Of a stretch of DNA of 64,000 bases, positions 8,204 to 15,508 are shown piece after piece. The notes below the pieces were generated by a model that was given only the letters and a program-made list of their open reading frames with translations, was not told the DNA's origin and did no database searches. Source of the stretch: Streptomyces canus (GTDB taxonomy: Bacteria; Actinomycetota; Actinomycetes; Streptomycetales; Streptomycetaceae); contig NZ_CP107989.1 in NCBI RefSeq assembly GCF_041435015.1, forward strand, positions 5,332,001 to 5,396,000, written 5' to 3'. Position 1 is the stretch's first letter, and every line of letters begins with the position of its first letter. The position numbers and the translations under genes were made by a program.

Positions 8204-8628
8204 GGTGCCTGCGGGTGCCTGCGGGGTGCCTGCGGCGCCTGTGCGGGTTGGGTGGGGGCGGGCGTTGTGCGCAGTTCCCCGCGCCCCTGGATGCCTGCGG
8301 CGCAGCTGCGGGCCCGGTGGGGGCGGGTGTAGCGCATGCGGGTGTGTTGTGGGTCGGGGCCGGGGTGGGGGGTGTCCGTCCTCGGTCCGGCGGTTGCTGC
8401 TGCTGTGAGATGTGCCCGGTAACGGACGCGGGCCGCTGCGGGCGGACACCCCCCACCCCGTCCCCTGCGCGCCGTACGCGGCTACCGGCCCATCGTGGCG
8501 CGCGGTGCGGCGAACGGCCCGCCGGGGCGGGCGGGGTGGCGAGCGGTCCGTTGTGGTGCGGGTGACTGCAACTCCCCAGGGGCGCGGGGAACTGCGCGAT
8601 CAGCCCCCACTCACCCGCAGCCGCCCGA
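8204..8628. repeat. Long palindromic intergenic repeat, copy A
   Basis: This non-coding stretch reappears nearly base for base at 13874-14321. The outer arms are inverted: GCGCAGTTCCCCGCGCCCC at 8269 and its complement ending at 8597. An inner pair is CGGGGTGGGGGGTGTCC at 8361-8377 against its complement at 8444-8460, so the transcript would form a long interrupted stem. The segment between, containing GAGATGTGCCCGGTAACGGA, is also conserved between copies. I recall the outer-arm motif as common between genes in Streptomyces. No transposase or convincing reading frame is present. Nothing else is seen between 8629 and 8700. Confidence 0.85.
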
Positions 8629-8700
8629 CGGCATGGCGAGGCACCTCCATAGGCGCCCCGCCCAAGCCCAGCGCAGCTGCCGGCACCCGGTTCGGTCAGG

Positions 8701-9594
8701 TCAGTCCGAGATGAGTCCCTCGCGCAGTTGCGCCAGTGTGCGGGTCAGCAGGCGCGAGACGTGCATCTGGGAGATGCCGACCTCCTCGCCGATCTGTGAC
8801 TGCGTCATGTTGGCGAAGAAGCGCAGCATGATGATCTGCCGCTCACGGGGCGGGAGTTTGGCCAGCAGCGGCTTCAGGGACTCCCGGTATTCCACACCCT
8901 CCAGGGCCGTGTCCTCGTAGCCGAGGCGGTCCGCGAGGGAGCCCTCGCCGCCGTCGTCCTCCGGGGCCGGGGAGTCCAGCGAGGAGGCGGTGTAGGCGTT
9001 GCCGACCGCGAGGCCGTCGACGACGTCCTCCTCGGACACGCCCAGCACGGAGGCGAGTTCCGCCACCGTCGGGGAGCGGTCCAGCTTCTGGGAGAGCTCG
9101 TCGCTGGCCTTGGTGAGCGCCAGCCGCAGCTCCTGGAGCCGGCGCGGGACGCGCACCGACCACGAGGTGTCGCGGAAGAACCGCTTGATCTCGCCCACGA
9201 CGGTCGGCATCGCGAACGTCGGGAACTCCACGCCGCGTTCGCAGTCGAAGCGGTCGATCGCCTTGATCAGGCCGATGGTGCCGACCTGGACGATGTCCTC
9301 CATCGGCTCGTTGCGCGAGCGGAAGCGGGCCGCCGCGTAGCGCACCAGCGGGAGGTTGAGTTCGATGAGGGTGTCCCGGACGTAGGCGCGCTCCGGGCTG
9401 TTCTCGTCGAGTGCGGCGAGCCGCAGGAAGAGGGAGCGGGACAGGGTGCGGGTGTCGATGGCTCCGGACACCGTCGGGGGAGCCGGGAGGACCGGGGCCG
9501 GTGCCGCCTCGACGGCCGTGATGTCGTCGAGCACTGGCTCAGCCTCGCTCTTTGTGAGCGTAAGCACCTTCGAGCTGCCCTGATCTGCGGACAT
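8701..9594 (-). CDS. sigN: SigB/SigF-type RNA polymerase sigma factor, probable SigN
   Basis: 297 residues. A non-conserved N-terminal extension (about 1-48) is followed by sigma region 2 ([30 protein letters not shown] with the polymerase-core motif, then [30 protein letters not shown] for -10 recognition), region 3 ([19 protein letters not shown]) and region 4 ([36 protein letters not shown]). It belongs to the stress/sporulation class. Its position next to sigF in the same order as I recall for SCO4034/SCO4035 supports sigN, a sigma factor linked to aerial hypha development. Because the two sigma factors are close paralogues, the symbol depends partly on order. No anti-sigma gene adjoins it. 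Confidence 0.85.
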   Translation of the reverse strand: MSADQGSSKVLTLTKSEAEPVLDDITAVEAAPAPVLPAPPTVSGAIDTRTLSRSLFLRLAALDENSPERAYVRDTLIELNLPLVRYAAARFRSRNEPMEDIVQVGTIGLIKAIDRFDCERGVEFPTFAMPTVVGEIKRFFRDTSWSVRVPRRLQELRLALTKASDELSQKLDRSPTVAELASVLGVSEEDVVDGLAVGNAYTASSLDSPAPEDDGGEGSLADRLGYEDTALEGVEYRESLKPLLAKLPPRERQIIMLRFFANMTQSQIGEEVGISQMHVSRLLTRTLAQLREGLISD

Positions 9595-9907
9595 GCCACC
9601 CCCTTTGGGTCGCGGGACGGTCGTGGCGAACGCCCCGTGGTGGAACGTCAGCCTTCACCTGAATACCGGAGCCGAAGCCTCGGCAAACGCGCTTCCGGCA
9701 GAATGTCACATGTCGGCAACACGCTGTAGTGACATGTCGACATGTGAGACCCGAATACGCCCTGGATAAAGGGGGTCTGACGGTCTTTCGGTACAGAAGT
9801 GTCAGGAACGGCGCTGGTGAGCGATTCGCTCGTGCCGGTTACGCCTCGATACTGCTTGCGAACTGCGGCGTTCCGGAACGTGCGCCCGTGCGCCCCTTAT
9901 GCATCGG
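9595..9907. promoter_or_regulatory. sigN upstream region with a TCACATGTC/GACATGTGA dyad and ACATGT repeats
   Basis: The 313-base gap between sigN and sigF holds a perfect 14-base palindrome ACATGTCGACATGT at 9732-9745. It also has a wider inverted pair, TCACATGTC at 9706-9714 and GACATGTGA at 9739-9747. ACATGT occurs three times in about 40 bases. This lies about 110-150 bases upstream of the sigN start, a sensible position for a regulator or an upstream promoter. I see no reading frame and no convincing promoter hexamers that I would defend. Confidence 0.5.
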
Positions 9908-10726
9908 CTATGCGTCGATCCGATTGGCGGATCGCAGCCGCTGGAAGCTACGCGCGAGTAGCCTCGAAACGTGCATCTGCGAGACGCCGAGTTCCGCGCT
10001 GATTTGCGACTGGGTGAGATTGCTGTAGTAGCGCAGTAGCAGGATTCGCTGTTCCCGTTCCGGGAGTTGGACCAGCAGATGGCGGACCAGGTCGCGGTGC
10101 TCCACGCCGTCCAGGGCCGGGTCCTCGTAGCCGAGCCGGTCGAGCAGGCCCGGCAGTCCGTCGCCCTCCTGGGCCGCCTCGAGCGAGGTGGCGTGGTACG
10201 ACCGTCCGGCCTCGATGCAGGACAGCACCTCGTCCTCGGTGATGCGCAGCCGCTCGGCGATCTCGGCGGTCGTCGGGGTCCGTCCGAAGGCGGTCGTCAG
10301 GTCCTCCGTCGCGCCGTTGACCTGCACCCACAGCTCGTGCAGCCGACGCGGGACGTGGACCGTGCGGACGTTGTCGCGGAAGTACCGCTTGATCTCGCCG
10401 ACGACGGTCGGCATCGCGAAGGTCGGGAACTGCACGCCCCGGTCCGGGTCGAAGCGGTCGATCGCGTTGATGAGCCCGATGGTGCCGACCTGGATCACGT
10501 CCTCCATCGGCTCGTTGCGGGAACGGAAGCGGGCGGCCGCGTAGCGCACGAGCGGGAGGTTGGCCTCGATGAGCGCCGTCCGTACCCGGCTGTGTTCCGG
10601 TGTGCCCGGCTGAAGCTCTTTCAACTGGCCGAAGAGCACCTGGGTGAGCGCCCGGGTGTCGGCGCCGCGGCTGCGTGGAGCGGCCTCCTGGGTGGCCTCC
10701 TGGGGAGGCGCGGTACTGGCCGACAC
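9908..10726 (-). CDS. sigF: Sporulation sigma factor SigF
   Basis: 272 residues. Regions 2 ([37 protein letters not shown]), 3 ([19 protein letters not shown]) and 4 ([39 protein letters not shown]) are complete. From memory the sequence follows S. coelicolor SigF (SCO4035) very closely, including the tail [11 protein letters not shown]. SigF directs late genes in maturing spores, including spore pigment and wall functions. I chose the GTG at 10726 because AGAGGTGG lies eight bases upstream and the resulting VSASTAP resembles the known N-terminus. A TTG at 10765 would add 13 residues. Confidence 0.93.
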   Translation of the reverse strand: MSASTAPPQEATQEAAPRSRGADTRALTQVLFGQLKELQPGTPEHSRVRTALIEANLPLVRYAAARFRSRNEPMEDVIQVGTIGLINAIDRFDPDRGVQFPTFAMPTVVGEIKRYFRDNVRTVHVPRRLHELWVQVNGATEDLTTAFGRTPTTAEIAERLRITEDEVLSCIEAGRSYHATSLEAAQEGDGLPGLLDRLGYEDPALDGVEHRDLVRHLLVQLPEREQRILLLRYYSNLTQSQISAELGVSQMHVSRLLARSFQRLRSANRIDA

Positions 10727-10863
10727 GGTCAACGCCACCTCTTCGTTGATCAACCCATCCGTCAAAAGCGGTCATAGCATCACAAGACATGTGCACTGTG
10801 TGCAAGCACCGCATAACGTTGGGTTACGCCGTGTTGAGGGGCAAGTCGGGTGAAGACACGGAA

Positions 10864-10893
10864 AAGCCTCCCACCGTTCCCGGCGGGAGGCTT
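10864..10893. terminator. Hairpin terminator upstream of sigF
   Basis: A 13-base stem (AAGCCTCCCACCG with CGGCGGGAGGCTT, one mismatch) closes a TTCC loop. It lies 14 bases past the Dabb gene stop on the minus strand and about 140 bases before sigF. It should end the Dabb transcript and insulate sigF. There is no long T-run, as is usual in this genus. Confidence 0.75.
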
Positions 10894-10907
10894 CGGAGTG
10901 CTCGGGC

Positions 10908-11201
10908 TCAGTACGCGTAGTCCGCGATCACCCAGGTGGCGAACTCCTTCCACAGCGCCACGCCCGCCTGGTGCTCCGGGTGCTCGACGTACGTCCGCAG
11001 CGCGGTCGCGTCCTCGAAGCCGGAGTTGATGGCGAAGTCGTAGGCGATGGGCCGGTCGCTGAGGTTCCAGCCCAGCTCCCAGAAGCGGATCTCGGGGATC
11101 TTGCCCTCCAGCGCGCGGAAGGCCTCGACGCCCGCCACCACGCGTGGGTCGTCGCGCTCGACGCCCTCGTCGAGCTTGAAGAGGACGAGATGGCGGATCA
11201 T
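10908..11201 (-). CDS. Dabb-family (stress-responsive alpha/beta barrel) protein
   Basis: 97 residues, the normal size for this dimeric ferredoxin-like fold. Key segments are MIRHLVLFKLDEGV at the N-terminus, FRALEGKIPEI, SDRPIAYDFAINSGFEDATAL and the C-terminal YVEHPEHQAGVALWKEF with the family His-Pro-x-His. The biochemical role of bacterial Dabb proteins is generally unknown; some related folds are monooxygenases or cyclases. The ATG at 11201 has AGGAGCG a few bases upstream. A strong hairpin follows the stop. It sits behind a small membrane protein gene on the same strand and may be cotranscribed with it. Confidence 0.85.
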   Translation of the reverse strand: MIRHLVLFKLDEGVERDDPRVVAGVEAFRALEGKIPEIRFWELGWNLSDRPIAYDFAINSGFEDATALRTYVEHPEHQAGVALWKEFATWVIADYAY

Positions 11202-11220
11202 GAGCGCTCCTTCGGGTCTG

Positions 11221-11397
11221 TCAGTGCGCCCCGTCGGCCAGCCAGGTGAAGAAGTCGCCGACGGCCCTCGCGGCGTCCGATATGCCCTCGAACCCTATCT
11301 GCACGTAGTCCGCTGCCTTTTCCGGGTCCGTGATGATCACATACAGCACGAAGACCACGAGCACATAGACGGCGATCTTCTTTCCGTTCACCGCCAC
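11221..11397 (-). CDS. Small membrane protein, conserved hypothetical
   Basis: About 58 residues. A short polar start is followed by one hydrophobic segment (IAVYVLVVFVLYVII, about residues 7-22) and an amphipathic C-terminal part (ADYVQIGFEGISDAARAVGDFF), suggesting an N-terminal anchor with a short peripheral helix. GGGGGAGG lies five bases before the GTG at 11397; a second GTG at 11391 is also possible and gives VNGKKIAVY. I do not know a function. The gene lies between the tRNA-Ser terminator and the Dabb gene, 19 bases from the latter. Confidence 0.7.
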   Translation of the reverse strand: MAVNGKKIAVYVLVVFVLYVIITDPEKAADYVQIGFEGISDAARAVGDFFTWLADGAH

Positions 11398-11470
11398 CGC
11401 GGCCTCCCCCGCTTCTGGTGTGTCTGTTCCTTCTGGGGCGCGAGTGTAACCGGGGTGATCAGCACGCACG

Positions 11471-11498
11471 AAGGGCCCCGTCTCTCGACGGGGCCCTT
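11471..11498. terminator. Terminator of the tRNA-Ser(CGA) gene
   Basis: A perfect 12-base stem (AAGGGCCCCGTC with GACGGGGCCCTT) closes a TCTC loop, seven bases beyond the 3' end of the tRNA on the minus strand. It also separates the tRNA from the small membrane protein gene downstream. Confidence 0.85.
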
Positions 11499-11504
11499 CT
11501 CAAG

Positions 11505-11589
11505 CGGTAGCGGAGGGATTTGAACCCTCGGTGACTTGCGCCACACTCGCTTTCGAGGCGAGCTCCTTCGGCCGCTCGGACACGCTACC
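11505..11589 (-). tRNA. tRNA-Ser(CGA)
   Basis: 85-base class II tRNA with a long variable arm. The acceptor stem GGTAGCG pairs with CGCTACC, the anticodon loop is CTCGAAA inside a CTCGC/GCGAG stem, and the T-arm contains GGTTCAAATCC. The anticodon CGA reads UCG, a frequent serine codon here. CCA is not encoded. A terminator follows directly. Confidence 0.95.
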
Positions 11590-11634
11590 GAGGGAGACCT
11601 TACAGCAAGGTGGGGCGTGCTTTGAAATCGGAAT

Positions 11635-12060
11635 TCAGCGCTCGCGGAAGAACTCCGTGAGGAGTCCGGCGCACTCCTCCGCGAGGACGCCTTCGATAAC
11701 TTCGGGCCGGTGGTTGAGGCGCCGGTCGCGGACGACGTCCCACACGGAACCGGCCGCGCCCGCCTTCTCGTCCCGGGCGCCGTAGACCACCCGGTCCACC
11801 CGGGACTGGACGATCGCGCCCGCGCACATCGTGCAGGGCTCCAGCGTGACGACGAGCGTGCAGCCGGTCAGCCGCCACTCGCCGAGCTCCGCCGCCGCCC
11901 TCCTGATCGCGAGGACCTCCGCGTGCGCGGTCGGATCGCGGCCGGCCTCACGTTCGTTGTGGCCGGCCGCGAGCACGGTCGTACCGTCCGGGGACAGTAC
12001 GACGGCGCCCACCGGCACGTCCGCGCCCGCCTTGCCGGCCTCCTCCAGGGCGAGCCGCAT
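11635..12060 (-). CDS. tadA: tRNA-specific adenosine deaminase TadA
   Basis: 141 residues. It deaminates A34 of tRNA-Arg(ACG) to inosine, a zinc-dependent reaction needed to read CGN codons. The cytidine-deaminase fold is complete, with the zinc ligands and proton shuttle in AHAE (His46, Glu48) and PCTMC (Cys76, Cys79). Substrate-side segments include DVPVGAVV and RVDRVVYGARDEKAGAAGS. The ATG at 12060 gives MRLALEEAGKAG, the usual family start, with GGCGGA upstream. The gene for its actinobacterial partner protein ends 47 bases upstream on the same strand. A tRNA-Ser gene lies just downstream, also on the minus strand. Confidence 0.95.
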   Translation of the reverse strand: MRLALEEAGKAGADVPVGAVVLSPDGTTVLAAGHNEREAGRDPTAHAEVLAIRRAAAELGEWRLTGCTLVVTLEPCTMCAGAIVQSRVDRVVYGARDEKAGAAGSVWDVVRDRRLNHRPEVIEGVLAEECAGLLTEFFRER

Positions 12061-12107
12061 CGCGGTCCGCCAGCGATCACGTACCGGATCCGCCGCGGTG
12101 GTTCCGG

Positions 12108-12644
12108 TCAGCGGACGGTCTCCAGGACCTCCGAGGCGCCCAGGGACTCGGCGATCTCGTTGACGGCGTCCTCCGACAGGGACTTCAGCTGCTTCTCGCT
12201 GACGCCCAGGTCGTCGAGGACCTGGGCGTCCCCGACCGGGCCGTGCGGCACGATCTCTCCGGAGGCGCCCGCCTCGGCGGCGGGGTCGTCGTCGTCCTCG
12301 TCCTCACCGTCCTCGGTGCCGTCGAGGTCGAGGGCGTCGAGATCGGGGTCGTCGTCGCCGGGCTCCCTTCCGAGCAGTTCGTCGGTGAGCAGGATCTCGC
12401 CGTACGAGCTGCGGGCAGCGGCGGCGGCGTCCGAGACATAGATGCGAGGATCCTCCTCGCCGTCGATGCGGACGACGCCGAACCAAGCGTCTTCCTGCTC
12501 GATCAGTACGAGCACCGTGTCGTCCTCGGCCGCGGCTTCCCGGGCGAGGTCGGCCAGATCCGACAGGGTCTCCACATCGTCGAGCTCTGTGTCGCTCGCT
12601 TCCCACCCGTCTTCGGTGCGCGCGAGCAGTGCGGCGAAGTACAC
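12108..12644 (-). CDS. tRNA adenosine deaminase-associated protein
   Basis: 178 residues. It belongs to the actinobacterial family found beside tadA (TIGR03941-like). Visible features are VYFAALLARTEDGWEAS at the start, an alpha/beta region (DTVLVLIEQEDAWFGVVRIDGEEDPRIYVSD split by strands), a very acidic linker rich in Asp/Glu at about residues 100-130, and a C-terminal helical segment (LDDLGVSEKQLKSL). The GTG at 12644 has GGGAG seven bases upstream and yields the family start, so 46 residues of an upstream open frame are excluded. The role is unproven; neighbourhood suggests it assists TadA or tRNA handling. Confidence 0.85.
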   Translation of the reverse strand: MYFAALLARTEDGWEASDTELDDVETLSDLADLAREAAAEDDTVLVLIEQEDAWFGVVRIDGEEDPRIYVSDAAAAARSSYGEILLTDELLGREPGDDDPDLDALDLDGTEDGEDEDDDDPAAEAGASGEIVPHGPVGDAQVLDDLGVSEKQLKSLSEDAVNEIAESLGASEVLETVR

Positions 12645-12958
12645 CGTGACTCTCCCACTGGTCATAGGCGTGCCGGTTGGGGGTCCCCCCGGCGGAGGTT
12701 GTGGGCGGGGAGAGCTCGGCTCCGAGTCCCGCCCACTCGGAATCGTGGCAGAAACAAGGCGTTCAGGGGACGTCTTCGGCACCCTGTGTCCGGTGGTTTT
12801 GATCGCACGTGCGTCGGCACGTCGGTGAAGGACTCACCAGCGCACTCGTCGCCGCCACGAGCGGGATCGTACGCGTCTTCCCCAAGGGCCCACGCACGGC
12901 CACCTGTTCAGCGAGCGCACCGTCGGTGCGCCGCCGGGCTCGGGGCGCGTGATCTTCC

Positions 12959-13141
12959 TTACCAGCGGAAGGTCCGCATACGCATCGCGTGTCGCAGCCG
13001 AGCCACTTTCGCCCGGCGTGGCTGTACCCGGTCGCGCAGTTCTCTGGCCTCCGCGAGATCGCGCAGGAACTGCGCGCGACGGCGCCGGCGCTCGGCGTCT
13101 GTCTCGTGTGACGACGGTTCGTGCTCAGGCAGGTCAGGCAT
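12959..13141 (-). CDS. Small highly basic conserved hypothetical protein
   Basis: 60 residues from the ATG at 13141 (GGGGTGG about seven bases upstream). The chain is acidic at the start ([17 protein letters not shown]) and then strongly basic and helical ([39 protein letters not shown]). The pattern suggests a nucleic-acid- or ribosome-associated coiled segment, but no function is known to me. It resembles a protein I recall as conserved between the tadA and upp regions of streptomycetes. It diverges from upp, and the 97-base gap would hold both promoters. Confidence 0.7.
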   Translation of the reverse strand: MPDLPEHEPSSHETDAERRRRRAQFLRDLAEARELRDRVQPRRAKVARLRHAMRMRTFRW

Positions 13142-13237
13142 CGGTTCACCACCCCAGTCCGTCCCTCCCACTTTCCCCCGGTCGGGCGGTTTGACGCCAG
13201 CGTGAGGCGTGCGGTGGACCCGGCTACTGTTGTGGCC

Positions 13238-13873
13238 ATGCGTCTCCACGTCGTCGACCATCCTCTGGTCGCCCACAAACTCACCGCGTTGCGCGACCAG
13301 CGCACCGACTCCGCGACCTTCCGTCGTCTCGCCGACGAGCTGGTCACCCTGCTCGCCTACGAGGCCACGCGCGACGTGCGCACCGAGGCGGTTGACATCC
13401 GCACGCCGGTCGCCCCCACGACCGGTGTGAAGCTGTCGTATCCGCGCCCGCTGGTCGTGCCGATCCTCCGTGCCGGGCTCGGCATGCTGGACGGCATGGT
13501 CCGTCTGCTGCCGACCGCAGAGGTGGGTTTCCTCGGCATGATCCGCAACGAGGAGACGCTGCAGGCCACCACGTACGCCGCGCGCATGCCGGAGGACCTC
13601 TCCGGGCGGCAGGTGTACGTCCTCGACCCGATGCTGGCGACCGGTGGCACCCTGGTCGCCGCGATCCGTGAGCTGATCAAGCGCGGTGCGGACGACGTGA
13701 CGGCGGTGGTCCTGCTGGCCGCCCCGGAGGGTGTGGAGATCATGGAGCGCGAGCTGGCGGGGACTCCGGTCACGGTGGTCACGGCCGCGGTCGACGACCA
13801 CCTCAACGAGCACGGCTACATCGTCCCGGGCCTCGGCGACGCGGGAGATCGCCTGTACGGCGCGGCCGAGTAG
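13238..13873 (+). CDS. upp: Uracil phosphoribosyltransferase
   Basis: 211 residues. It converts uracil and PRPP to UMP in pyrimidine salvage in the cytoplasm. The family start [20 protein letters not shown] is intact. [15 protein letters not shown] at about 73-87, the PRPP loop at 130-138 (DPMLATGGT) and the C-terminal [15 protein letters not shown], which binds uracil, are all complete. The ATG at 13238 is clear. It stands alone, followed directly by repeat copy B, so the repeat may form the 3' end of its transcript. Confidence 0.97.
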   Translation: MRLHVVDHPLVAHKLTALRDQRTDSATFRRLADELVTLLAYEATRDVRTEAVDIRTPVAPTTGVKLSYPRPLVVPILRAGLGMLDGMVRLLPTAEVGFLGMIRNEETLQATTYAARMPEDLSGRQVYVLDPMLATGGTLVAAIRELIKRGADDVTAVVLLAAPEGVEIMERELAGTPVTVVTAAVDDHLNEHGYIVPGLGDAGDRLYGAAE

Positions 13874-14321
13874 GGGTTGCCTGCGGGGTGCCTGCGGCGC
13901 CTGTGCGGGTTGGGTGGGGGCGGGCGTTGTGCGCAGTTCCCCGCGCCCCTGGATGCCTGCGGCGGCCTGTGCGGCTTCGGTGGGGGCGGGTGTAGCGCGT
14001 CTGGTTCGGTGGGTGGGTCGGGGCCGGGGGGGGGGGTATCCGTCCTCGGTCCGGCGGTTGCTGCTGCCTTGAGATGTGCCCGGTAACGGACGCCGGCCGC
14101 TGCGGGCGGACACCCCCCACCCCGTCCCCTGCGCGCCGTACGCGGCTACCGGCCCGTCGTGGCGAGCGAGGTGGCGATCGGTCGGTTGTGGCGCGCGGTG
14201 CGGTGAGCGGTCCCGTCGTGGCGGGCGGGGTGGCGAACGGTCCGTCGTGGCGCGGGTGACTGCAACTCCCCAGGGGCGCGGGGAACTGCGCGATCAGCCC
14301 CCACTCACCCGCAGCCGCCCG
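13874..14321. repeat. Long palindromic intergenic repeat, copy B
   Basis: This copy matches copy A (8204-8628) over nearly its whole length. The outer arms start at 13931 (GCGCAGTTCCCCGCGCCCC) and end at 14291. The inner right arm GGACACCCCCCACCCCG is intact near 14108, but the inner left arm has degenerated into a run of eleven G at 14026-14036. There is an extra stretch of about 30 bases rich in GTGGCG near 14160-14240. It starts one base after the upp stop. The rest of the gap, up to 14366, shows nothing recognisable. Confidence 0.85.
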
Positions 14322-14366
14322 GAAACCCGACCCGGCCCCCTCATCGGCGCCCCGCCCTACGACACC

Positions 14367-15008
14367 TCAGCAGCTCTTCTTCGACGCCGTGGCCGTCGGC
14401 TCGGGTGCGCTCAGGGCGGCCAGTGCCTTGTCTGCGGCCGCCTTGCTGGTCAGGCTCTTGAAGCCCGTCCCGATGATCAGGTCGACCTCGGCGCCCTTGC
14501 GCGTGTCCGTGCGGGTCTCGGCGGAGCCCAGCTGTGTCGCGAGGACCGGCAGCGAGGTCTTGAGGGCGGACGACGGACCGAGCAGTATCCCCGTGCCCTT
14601 GACCTTCTTGTCGTAGGTCGCCGTCGCGTTGCCCACGTCGCCGATCTTGAAGCCCCGCTTCTTCAGCTCGTCCGCCGTCTTCTTGGCGAGCCCGCCGCGC
14701 GCCGTGGCGTTCAGGACGTTGACGGTGATCTGGCCCGGCTTGGGGAGAGGGGCCGCGGAGGCGGAGGGGGACGCGTCGGCCTTCGTCGTGCAGTCGCCCT
14801 TGGAGCCGACCGCGGAGGCCTCGTCCCCGCCGCCCGTGAACACGTCGATGAGCTGGAGCGTGCCCCAGCCGACCAGGCTCAGCGCGGCCACGGAGGCCAC
14901 CACGCCGAGCACGAGCCTGCCGCGCCGCCGGCGCCGACGCATCCGGGGGTACTTGTCGCCCGTGATCCGGTACTTACGGCCCATGCCGGGGGGCGTCAGC
15001 ATGCTCAT
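14367..15008 (-). CDS. Membrane-anchored LytR C-terminal-domain protein
   Basis: 213 residues. A basic cytoplasmic segment (KYRITGDKYPRMRRRRRRGR) precedes one transmembrane helix (LVLGVVASVAALSLVGWGTL, about residues 31-50). A Ser/Ala/Pro linker leads to the LytR_C domain at about 95-190 (ITVNVLNATARGGLAKKTAD, ELKKRGFKIGDVGNAT). That domain accompanies LytR-CpsA-Psr wall-polymer ligases but here stands without the catalytic part, so it may be an accessory or scaffold at the cell envelope. The ATG at 15008 was chosen; another two codons in is equally possible. It converges with upp across repeat B. Confidence 0.83.
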   Translation of the reverse strand: MSMLTPPGMGRKYRITGDKYPRMRRRRRRGRLVLGVVASVAALSLVGWGTLQLIDVFTGGGDEASAVGSKGDCTTKADASPSASAAPLPKPGQITVNVLNATARGGLAKKTADELKKRGFKIGDVGNATATYDKKVKGTGILLGPSSALKTSLPVLATQLGSAETRTDTRKGAEVDLIIGTGFKSLTSKAAADKALAALSAPEPTATASKKSC

Positions 15009-15107
15009 GGGCGCAGCGTAGTGCGCCCGGACGGCAATGCCTACTAGATGATCATTGACCACGGCGCAGGTGAACCCGAAAGGGCCAAACCTTTACAGCG
15101 CGGTCAC

Positions 15108-15404
15108 TCAGTCCAGTTCGAGCACGCGCGCGTGCAGCACCTGTCGCTGCTGGAGCGCCGCCCGCACCGCGCGGTGCAGCCCGTCCTCCAGATACAGGTC
15201 GCCCTGCCATTTCACGACGTGCGCGAACAGGTCGCCGTAGAACGTGGAGTCCTCGGCGAGCAGGGTTTCCAGGTCGAGCTGGCCCTTGGTCGTCACCAGC
15301 TGATCGAGGCGGACCGGGCGCGGTGCGACGTCCGCCCACTGCCGGGTGCTTTCCCGGCCGTGGTCGGGGTACGGCCGGCCGTTTCCGATGCGCTTGAAGA
15401 TCAC
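15108..15404 (-). CDS. Conserved actinobacterial protein with a ParB-like YLEDGLHR segment
   Basis: 98 residues. The sequence is compact and lacks low-complexity parts. MIFKRIGNGRPYPDHG at the start is followed by helices (RPVRLDQLVTTKGQLDLETL) and FYGDLFAHVVKWQGDLYLED, GLHRAVRAALQQRQVLHARV. The DGLHR pattern resembles the DGxHR of ParB-like domains. I also recall homologues annotated as VapB-type antitoxins, but no toxin gene adjoins it, so I do not adopt that role. The start is a GTG at 15404. It diverges from the HerA-like gene with about 100 bases between. Confidence 0.7.
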   Translation of the reverse strand: MIFKRIGNGRPYPDHGRESTRQWADVAPRPVRLDQLVTTKGQLDLETLLAEDSTFYGDLFAHVVKWQGDLYLEDGLHRAVRAALQQRQVLHARVLELD

Positions 15405-15508
15405 ACGGAAAGCCTACCGGTCAAGACCTTCCGGGCGCAGCCATGGCGACCGAGTGCGACGCTGGAAAAAAGCCGCGAAAAGGAGCGTAACGGGAGCAGG
15501 GGTTTGGC

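Noticed and set aside
8205..8714. Small reading frames within the palindromic repeats
   Set aside because: They are Gly/Arg/Cys-rich, have poor starts, change between the two copies through indels, and are better explained by the repeat itself.
9908..10765. TTG start for sigF at 10765
   Set aside because: The GTG at 10726 has a better ribosome site and gives an N-terminus resembling known SigF; the TTG would add 13 poorly supported residues.
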